Source: Henriciella sp.
GTDB lineage: Bacteria > Pseudomonadota > Alphaproteobacteria > Caulobacterales > Hyphomonadaceae
Reading direction: 5' to 3'
Length of the DNA stretch: 51,696 nucleotides
NCBI GenBank assembly: GCA_021776655.1
Contig: JAJFFK010000014.1
Location: 1 to 51,696 of the forward strand
In this document: positions 46,172 to 51,696 of the stretch, one piece after another
Layout: the number at the start of each line of letters is the position of its first letter
Position numbering within the stretch: position 1 is the first letter of the stretch
The notes under the pieces: generated by a model
Told to the model about the DNA's origin: nothing
The model's input: only the letters and a program-made list of their open reading frames with translations
The model's database searches: none
Program-made: the position numbers and the translations under genes

Positions 46172-47125
46172 GTGATTGATCAAACAAACAGACCTGCGCT
46201 TCCCATCCGAGACAGCTCGGGGCGGATATCTTTGATTTTTATGGTGACGCTTGCGGCCGCGCTTTTATTGCTCGGCCGGGCGGAAACCTATGTCGTTGAC
46301 CGCGCCCGCCAGGTTGTCACCGATTTGGCAGCTCCGCTTCTGGAATTGGCATCAAGGCCTGTGTCTGCGGCGCGACGCGTCGTTGAGAGTACGGATCAAT
46401 ATGCGTACGTGTTTGATGAGAACGAGAGACTGCGCGAAGAGAATGCGCGCCTGCTTGCCTGGAAAGAAGCGGCGCTCAAGCTGGAAGCAAAAGTCTCCCG
46501 GTTTGAAGCGCTTCTCAACGTCCAGGTTGACCCAAGCATCGATTATGTCACTGGTCGTGTTGTCGGTGATAGTGGTGGTCCCTTCGTTGAGACGATCATC
46601 GCAAATGTAGGCTCACAGCAGGGTATCGTAAGCGGCCAGGCTGTAATCGATACAGACGGATTAATCGGACGCATTGTCGCGACAGGTCCGCAAGCAAGTC
46701 GCATCCTGCTTCTCACGGACCTTAACAGCCGGGTACCTATCCTTGTTGAGCCTTCGCAAGTTCGCGCAGTTCTTGCAGGGGACAATAGTGCCTGGCCCCG
46801 CCTTGAGTTTTTGCCCGCGGTTTCCGAGGCGCAGGCTGGTGACAGGGTTGTCACATCCGGCGATGGCGGGTTGCTCCCGCCGGGGCTTCCTATTGGGACA
46901 CTGGTAGAGACGGAGGACGGGTTCCTCCGAGTGCAGACTTTCGCAGACCGGTCCCGGCTCGATATGGTTCGGGTTCTTCAATATGAATTTCCCCGAGAGA
47001 TTGACCGGCAAGATGCACCTGCTGCTCTGCAGCCTCCAAAAGGGGATGGTCCTTTTCAATCGCCTGCTACGGTACCGCCTGCTTTGACGCAAGGTGGCAC
47101 ATCGGCGGGAGAGGGGGGCACGTGA
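46172..47125 (+). CDS. mreC: Rod shape-determining protein MreC
   Basis: A 317-residue protein with one membrane anchor (ISLIFMVTLAAALLLLGRA), a coiled coil (DENERLREENARLLAWKEAA) and two beta-rich periplasmic barrels (GRVVGDSGGPFVETIIANVG, GLIGRIVATGPQASRILLLTD), as in other MreC. The tail is proline-rich and variable. It links MreB to PBP2 outside the membrane and activates PBP2. It starts with GTG at 46172 (GGAGG upstream) and its last bases overlap mreD (GTGA). Confidence 0.96.
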   Translation: MIDQTNRPALPIRDSSGRISLIFMVTLAAALLLLGRAETYVVDRARQVVTDLAAPLLELASRPVSAARRVVESTDQYAYVFDENERLREENARLLAWKEAALKLEAKVSRFEALLNVQVDPSIDYVTGRVVGDSGGPFVETIIANVGSQQGIVSGQAVIDTDGLIGRIVATGPQASRILLLTDLNSRVPILVEPSQVRAVLAGDNSAWPRLEFLPAVSEAQAGDRVVTSGDGGLLPPGLPIGTLVETEDGFLRVQTFADRSRLDMVRVLQYEFPREIDRQDAPAALQPPKGDGPFQSPATVPPALTQGGTSAGEGGT

Positions 47126-47652
47126 GCTTTGAACCCATAGGTCCCACGCCAGCTGCGCGCGCTGGAAAAATTGCACTTCTGGTGCTCCCATTTCTTGCTG
47201 GCTTTTTTTGCATGTTGCTGAGTTTTGTTCCTTTTTCGCGCATCTTTGGTGTCGAGATTGCGCCGGCGTTTGGGTTGATCGCCGTCTATTATTGGGCAGT
47301 TCAGCGGCCTGACGTCTTTCCGCCCTATGGTGTTTTTGCGATTGGGCTCTTCTATGACCTGCTCTCGGCAGGGCCACTGGGGCTCTGGGCTCTCGTTTAC
47401 CTTATTGTGTATGGTCTTGTTATCTCCCAACGCCAGCTGATTATCGGTCGAACGTTTAGCTTGTTTTGGTTGGGTTTCCTCATTTCTTCGGCGGTTGCAG
47501 GGTTTCTCGGGTGGGCGCTTGCGTCTCTCTATTTCGGTCAATTTTTGTCGCCGGCGACGGTGCTGGTGCAGATGGCGGCAACTGTGGCGCTTTTCCCCCT
47601 ATTTGCTAAACTTTTTGAGCAGCTTCTCCAACGGCTGCTGGTACAGGGTTAG
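47122..47652 (+). CDS. mreD: Rod shape-determining protein MreD
   Basis: A 176-residue membrane protein with five or six helices, the normal size for MreD. It starts with GTG at 47122 inside the mreC stop (GTGA), so translation is coupled. Conserved elements include PAFGLIAVYYWAVQRPDVFPPYGVFAIGLFYDLLSAGPLG, which carries the family PDxxP region. It belongs to the elongasome; its exact task is not settled. The pbp2 gene follows 6 bp later. Confidence 0.93.
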   Translation: MSFEPIGPTPAARAGKIALLVLPFLAGFFCMLLSFVPFSRIFGVEIAPAFGLIAVYYWAVQRPDVFPPYGVFAIGLFYDLLSAGPLGLWALVYLIVYGLVISQRQLIIGRTFSLFWLGFLISSAVAGFLGWALASLYFGQFLSPATVLVQMAATVALFPLFAKLFEQLLQRLLVQG

Positions 47653-47658
47653 GGATCC

Positions 47659-49569
47659 ATGCTCACAGACGGCACGGACAATGTGAGGTTCAAAACCTTC
47701 TCGCGGCGCGCGGCCATACTGGGCGGCGCGCAACTGCTGGTCTTTGGCGGGCTTGCCAGCCGAATGTACTATTTGCAGGTCCTCAAGAGTTCTGAATATC
47801 AGATGCTCGCCGAAGAGAACCGCGTGAACATGAGATTGCTGGCGCCTTTGCGTGGTGAAATTGATGACCGGTTTGGGACTGTGCTTGCGTCCAACCGGCA
47901 AAACTTTCGGGTTCTTCTTATCCCCGAGCAAACACCCGATATTGAAGAGACCCTTACCAAGCTCAATCGCATTGTTCCGCTTTCCCAGACCCAGCGAAAA
48001 CGCATTTTGCGGGACGCGCGCCGGTCGGCGGCCTTCCTCCCCATTACGGTTTCAGAAAACCTTTCTTGGGAACAGTTTGCGCAGGTCAATATTCACGAGC
48101 CAGACCTGCCAGGCATTGAACCAGACGTGGGCGAGACACGACACTATCCCCATGCAGGCGCGCTCGCACATGTGGTTGGATATGTTGCCCCGGTTTCAGA
48201 AAGCGACTTAGACGACCAAGACCCGCTGTTGAAACTGCCAGGCTTTCGCATTGGGAAGAGTGGCCTTGAACGGCGTTTGGACAAAGAGCTTCGTGGTTCT
48301 GCTGGCGCAAGCCACGTTGAGGTGAACGCTTATGGCCGCGTAATCCGTGAACTGTCAAAAGACCCGGGAACGCCAGGCGCCAAAGTTGAGCTGACGCTCG
48401 ATATGGATCTTCAGAAATTTGCGACTGAACGCCTTGCGGACGAGGCTGCCGCTGCAGTCGTGATGGATATTCATACAGGGGATGTTCTGGCCAGCGTTTC
48501 CACTCCAGCTTACGACCCAAATGATTTTAATATCGGCCTTAGCCATGCAACCTGGAATGGCCTGCGTGACAATCCCTATAAGCCTCTCGTCAATAAAACA
48601 ATTGCGGGGCAATACCCTCCAGGCTCGACCTTCAAAATGGTTGTCGCGGCGGCAGCTGTTGATAGTGGCCTGGTCGATCCCAGGCAGAAAATTCGGTGCA
48701 CGGGAAAAACCACTCTTGGCAATCACGATTTCCATTGTTGGAAACGGGAGGGGCATGGGTATCTGGATATGCTGGGCTCCCTACAGCATTCCTGTGACAC
48801 CTATTTCTATGAAATCGCGAAGAAGGTTGGCATCGACCGGATTGGTGAAATGGCCCACCGGTTTGGTTTGGGTGAAACCTATGGATATGAAGTGCCGGGT
48901 GAAAAGCCGGGCCTCGTGCCAACCCGTGGCTGGAAGCGTGCGACGACAGGCGCACCCTGGCAGCAGGGGGAAACGCTGATCGCCGGTATTGGTCAGGGAT
49001 ATTTGCTGACGACGCCGTTGCAATTGGCCGTCATGACGTCCCGTCTTGCAAACGGAGGTAAGGCCGTCACCCCGCGTCTCGTTCGAACGGTGGGTGATGA
49101 GAACGTCACCAAAACGCCGTCTGTTGATCCCATTGGTGTTTCTGACAAAGCACTGGCGCTGGTTCGAGAGGGCATGAACCTTGTTTCGAACCATCCCCGG
49201 GGTACGGCGTTCCGGGCACGGCTCAATGATCCGGGTATGTCGCTTGCGGGCAAAACCGGAACTGCGCAGGTGCGCCGAATTTCCAGAGCCGAACGTGAGT
49301 CGGGTGTTCTCTCCAACGAAGAAATTGAATGGCGTCGACGGGACCATGCGCTATTTGTCGCGTTTGCGCCCGTAGAAGAGCCGCGATATGCCGTTTCTGT
49401 GGTGGTTGAACATGGCAGCAGCGGCAGCCGCGCTGCCGCACCGGTTGCGCGCGATATTATGAGGTTGGTTCTGGAGCGCGATCCCTCCAACCAGCTCGCG
49501 CGGGGCCCAGAGGCGCCAGGTGTGGATACCCCAGGTCTTGATGCTGCAACGCCGCAGAGGGAGGGGTGA
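47659..49569 (+). CDS. mrdA: Penicillin-binding protein 2
   Basis: A 636-residue class B transpeptidase. It has an N-terminal anchor (AILGGAQLLVFGGLASRMYY), a pedestal domain with LAPLRGEIDDRFGTVLASNR, and the transpeptidase domain with the active-site STFK at 323-326 (YPPGSTFKM), SCD in QHSCDTYFYE and KTG in LAGKTGTAQV. It crosslinks peptidoglycan during side-wall growth with RodA, whose gene follows at 3 bp. The C-terminal ~30 residues are proline-rich and variable. It is the target of mecillinam in other species. Confidence 0.97.
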   Translation: MLTDGTDNVRFKTFSRRAAILGGAQLLVFGGLASRMYYLQVLKSSEYQMLAEENRVNMRLLAPLRGEIDDRFGTVLASNRQNFRVLLIPEQTPDIEETLTKLNRIVPLSQTQRKRILRDARRSAAFLPITVSENLSWEQFAQVNIHEPDLPGIEPDVGETRHYPHAGALAHVVGYVAPVSESDLDDQDPLLKLPGFRIGKSGLERRLDKELRGSAGASHVEVNAYGRVIRELSKDPGTPGAKVELTLDMDLQKFATERLADEAAAAVVMDIHTGDVLASVSTPAYDPNDFNIGLSHATWNGLRDNPYKPLVNKTIAGQYPPGSTFKMVVAAAAVDSGLVDPRQKIRCTGKTTLGNHDFHCWKREGHGYLDMLGSLQHSCDTYFYEIAKKVGIDRIGEMAHRFGLGETYGYEVPGEKPGLVPTRGWKRATTGAPWQQGETLIAGIGQGYLLTTPLQLAVMTSRLANGGKAVTPRLVRTVGDENVTKTPSVDPIGVSDKALALVREGMNLVSNHPRGTAFRARLNDPGMSLAGKTGTAQVRRISRAERESGVLSNEEIEWRRRDHALFVAFAPVEEPRYAVSVVVEHGSSGSRAAAPVARDIMRLVLERDPSNQLARGPEAPGVDTPGLDAATPQREG

Positions 49570-49572
49570 TGG

Positions 49573-50724
49573 ATGGTTGATGCATTCCTGAATGCGGGCG
49601 GCCGTGACATGAGCCTCAAAGACAAGTTCTTTGAGTTCAACTGGGGCTTCCTGCTGCTCATTTGCGCGATTGCTTCGATGGGCATCGCGATGCTTTATTC
49701 CGTTGCGGATGGCAATTTTGACCCTTGGGCATCCCGTCAGGCGATCCGGTTTGGCGTGGCGTTGTGCATCCTGTTTGTTGTTGCGTTTGTCGACATCCGG
49801 GTCTGGATGAACCTTGCCTATCCCTCCTACGGTGTTGCCTTGGCTCTTCTTATCGGCGTGGAGTTTATCGGCTTTCGCGGCATGGGAGCGCAGCGCTGGA
49901 TTGATCTGGGGTTCATTCAGCTCCAGCCTTCGGAGCTTATGAAGATTACACTGATCCTGGCACTTGCACGGTATTTCCACGGGCTTACGCTCGATCAGGT
50001 GTCTCGTATTCGCTTCCTTGTCGTCCCGGCATTGATGATCGGTTTGCCCTTCTATCTCACACTGCGGCAGCCTGACCTTGGTACGGCTGTGTTGATTGCT
50101 GTCGTGGGTGTTGTGCTCCTTTTTATGGCGGGGCTTGCCTGGCGCTATTTTATCGTCGGTGGACTGGCTGCTGTTGGTGCCATACCGATCGCCTGGAGCA
50201 CTTTGCATGAATATCAACGCCAACGTGTTCTGACGTTTCTTGATCCTGAAAGTGATCCACTGGGTGCTGGCTATCATATCCTTCAATCGAAAATCGCGCT
50301 GGGCTCAGGCGGTGTCTTCGGCAAAGGGTTCATGGAAGGGACGCAGTCGCACCTGAACTTCCTGCCTGAAAAACACACGGACTTCATCTTCACGATGCTG
50401 GCTGAAGAACTGGGTCTTGTTGGCGGTCTTACGCTGCTGGGACTTTATATCATGGTTCTGATGTTCGGCCTGACAGTGGGATTGCAGACACGGAACCAGT
50501 TTGGACGTCTGCTCGCGATTGGGATCACGATTAACTTCTTCCTCTATATATTCATCAATATTGCGATGGTGATGGGGCTCGTTCCTGTTGTCGGCGTGCC
50601 GCTTCCGCTGGTGTCTTATGGAGGGACGGCAATGCTCACTCTTATGTTGGGGTTCGGGCTTTTGATGAGTGCCTATATCCATCGAAACCTGGAAATTACG
50701 CGGAACCCGGGCGCCTTCTGGTAG
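49573..50724 (+). CDS. rodA: Rod shape-determining SEDS glycosyltransferase RodA
   Basis: A 383-residue membrane protein with ten hydrophobic segments. SEDS signatures include GFRGMGAQRWIDLGFIQLQPSELMKI, LRQPDLGTAVLI, GSGGVFGKGFMEGTQSHLNF, LPEKHTDFIFTMLAEELGLVGG and GLVPVVGVPLPLVSYGGTAML. It polymerises glycan strands together with PBP2. The start at the ATG at 49573 is supported by GGGAGGGG; the ATG at 49609 (MSLKDKFFEFNWGF) is a shorter, also reasonable choice. Confidence 0.97.
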   Translation: MVDAFLNAGGRDMSLKDKFFEFNWGFLLLICAIASMGIAMLYSVADGNFDPWASRQAIRFGVALCILFVVAFVDIRVWMNLAYPSYGVALALLIGVEFIGFRGMGAQRWIDLGFIQLQPSELMKITLILALARYFHGLTLDQVSRIRFLVVPALMIGLPFYLTLRQPDLGTAVLIAVVGVVLLFMAGLAWRYFIVGGLAAVGAIPIAWSTLHEYQRQRVLTFLDPESDPLGAGYHILQSKIALGSGGVFGKGFMEGTQSHLNFLPEKHTDFIFTMLAEELGLVGGLTLLGLYIMVLMFGLTVGLQTRNQFGRLLAIGITINFFLYIFINIAMVMGLVPVVGVPLPLVSYGGTAMLTLMLGFGLLMSAYIHRNLEITRNPGAFW

Positions 50725-50733
50725 GAGTATCTG

Positions 50734-51156
50734 ATGGAGCTGGACGTCCCAGATGATGCCATGATGGCCGTACCGACAGCCATAGCGGGTTTCATCGCGA
50801 CCGGTGATGCAATCCATCTTGACGGCATGTTTTCAGAGGCGGGTGTGACGATCGTCGAGAATTTTGCACCCTATCTCTTCGAGGGACCTGACGCGGTCCA
50901 TCGTTGGAAAGAGGGCATGCATCAACACGCAATTGGATTAGAAGACCTTCAGTCGACATTTGGTGATCCTCAAGATTTCTCTGTAGATGGGGATCGGGCC
51001 TTTTTCACTTTGCCAACCAGTTGGCGAGGGCGTGTTCATGGTACGCCGTTCTACGAAGAGGGCGGATGGGCGTTCTTGCTCTTGCGAGAAGGGGCGCAAT
51101 GGCGTCTACGGTCCTATGGCTGGGCCGTCACCCATATCGCGGTTGTTGACGACTGA
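50734..51156 (+). CDS. NTF2-like (SnoaL/DUF4440-type) protein
   Basis: A 140-residue protein of the NTF2-like fold class: an N-terminal helix (AIAGFIATGDAIHLDGMFSE), then beta-strands with HRWKEGM, FTLPTSWRGRVHGTPFYEEG and WAFLLLREGAQWRLRSYGWA. These are the typical curved-sheet strands of SnoaL/DUF4440 proteins. Function and substrate are unknown. It lies 9 bp after rodA and probably shares the mre message, which is odd since the operon otherwise contains only shape genes. Confidence 0.75.
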   Translation: MELDVPDDAMMAVPTAIAGFIATGDAIHLDGMFSEAGVTIVENFAPYLFEGPDAVHRWKEGMHQHAIGLEDLQSTFGDPQDFSVDGDRAFFTLPTSWRGRVHGTPFYEEGGWAFLLLREGAQWRLRSYGWAVTHIAVVDD

Positions 51157-51199
51157 GAAGTTTGTGGAATTTAGCTGATTTCGGGCCTTTTTCGAAGGC

Positions 51200-51228
51200 T
51201 TGCTAGTGCTGAAACACTCGCCTATAAC
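51200..51228 (+). promoter_or_regulatory. Promoter of the tRNA-Lys gene
   Basis: TTGCTA (51200-51205), a 17-bp spacer and TATAAC (51223-51228) give a near-consensus sigma-70 promoter, placing the start about 34 bp before the tRNA. Confidence 0.65.
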
Positions 51229-51268
51229 ACGGCGTCTATCCGGTCGCGCCTGGCGTTGATCGTCGGTG

Positions 51269-51344
51269 GGGCCGTTAGCTCAGTTGGTAGAGCGGGTGAC
51301 TCTTAATCACTAGGTCGTAGGTTCGAATCCTACACGGCCCACCA
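51269..51344 (+). tRNA. tRNA-Lys (anticodon CUU)
   Basis: A 76-nt cloverleaf with the CCA end encoded. The acceptor stem GGGCCGT/ACGGCCC pairs perfectly, the D-loop has AGCTCAGTTGGTAGAGC, the anticodon arm GGTGA-CTCTTAA-TCACT places CTT at positions 34-36 (reads AAG), and the T-arm carries GTTCGAATC. All arms pair normally. Confidence 0.97.
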
Positions 51345-51610
51345 GTAAAATCAATGACTTAGCTGTTGCTGGTCTGATTTGGAGTTTCTAATAGCTACCA
51401 ATAAGCTACCGCGTTACATCGTACTCTTACGGGTTGGTGTCGTCGCATGTCGGTAATTTGTGAGGTGTTTTCCCAAGGCAGCACATTTGTCGCTCATACA
51501 CCCGCTGTATCTTCCAAGTACCTGAACCCAGTGGTCGATCAGGGGTGCCCAAGTAAATGCCGCATTTTTAACTTAGTGCGTTCCGATTGGAAACAACAGA
51601 GAGGCACCAG
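51345..51610. other. Non-coding stretch after tRNA-Lys
   Basis: 266 bp of lower-GC DNA without a supported gene. ACCAG (51341-51345) and CTGGT could pair across ~25 nt just past the tRNA. A short tandem pair AGCTACC is present at about 51393 and 51404. tRNA 3' ends are common integration sites, but no attachment repeat of the tRNA is seen in the window. Confidence 0.5.
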
Positions 51611-51696
51611 ATGGCTGTACTGGTTGAGAAGACGAAGCTTCAATGCCTGCTCAGCGATAACCTCTTTCAGATCACGCGCCTCACAACGCAGATCCT
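51611..51696 (+). CDS. Partial gene at the right edge, unknown
   Basis: The ATG at 51611 follows AGAGAGG with 7-nt spacing and opens a frame with no stop for the remaining 28 codons (MAVLVEKTKLQCLLSDNLFQ and onward). The amino-acid make-up looks like a real protein start, but the piece is too short to recognise. The rest lies outside the window. Confidence 0.5.
   Translation, partial: MAVLVEKTKLQCLLSDNLFQITRLTTQI

Noticed and set aside
49351-50286. Leftward frame of 311 codons opposite rodA
   Set aside because: Antisense to conserved SEDS transmembrane sequence. The charged His/Asn/Lys-rich product is what the complement of hydrophobic codons gives.

Overview
The window is a 51.7 kb, GC-rich chromosomal segment of an alphaproteobacterium. 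The best guess is the Caulobacterales/Maricaulales (Hyphomonadaceae-like) group. That placement is inference from gene content: a 180-kDa-class NAD-glutamate dehydrogenase, the leuA-mreB-mreC-mreD-mrdA-rodA order, the suc operon encoding E1 and a two-lipoyl E2, and the DUF1178/grxC/comF/BioC-like methyltransferase block. Most of the window is ordinary chromosome. A few places show signs of rearrangement or insertion.

Layout. 0.1-4 kb: a leftward DUF1178-grxC-comF block diverges from a rightward BioC-like methyltransferase, followed by an AI-2E-family permease and a strong terminator that may belong to a small RNA. 4-12 kb: a leftward giant NAD-dependent glutamate dehydrogenase and a lipoprotein M1 aminopeptidase. 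11.7-19.8 kb: housekeeping and repair genes (GST, queG, a TPR protein, an epimerase-like SDR, a SRAP-family protein, mutM, a quinone oxidoreductase, a SpoU methyltransferase). These are separated by two intergenic regions rich in palindromic repeats, one of which folds as a perfect three-armed cloverleaf. 19.8-22.4 kb: a membrane LytTR regulator, a 37-codon hydrophobic peptide gene, the C-terminal remnant of a carotenoid oxygenase and a PhoD-like lipoprotein phosphatase.

22.5-30.7 kb: the TCA-cycle suc operon. It is interrupted between sucC and sucD by a lipoprotein gene, a truncated diverged copy of the first ~35 codons of sucD, and a VapBC-like toxin-antitoxin pair with its own promoter and repeat operator. 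This is the most striking structure in the window. 30.9-34 kb: a membrane GGDEF-EAL protein and a TetR regulator. 34-40.3 kb: a leftward run with an EamA exporter, an alpha/beta hydrolase, a wax ester synthase/DGAT-type acyltransferase with a histone-H1-like basic tail, an SdsA-type alkylsulfatase lipoprotein and a Sel1-repeat protein. The middle three suggest fatty alcohol/neutral lipid metabolism.

40.4-43.1 kb: an SDR, a secreted methyltransferase-fold lipoprotein and a TVP38/VTT membrane protein. 43.2-51.2 kb: a leucine-rich leader peptide and attenuator-like region before leuA, then the rod-shape/elongasome operon mreBCD-mrdA-rodA and a small NTF2-like gene. The window ends with tRNA-Lys(CUU) and its promoter, about 270 bp of non-coding DNA, and the first 28 codons of an unidentified gene cut by the right edge.

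All function calls come from reading motifs by eye. No database search was run. Start codons were moved from the longest possible frame when a ribosome-binding site, signal peptide or neighbour overlap argued for it.
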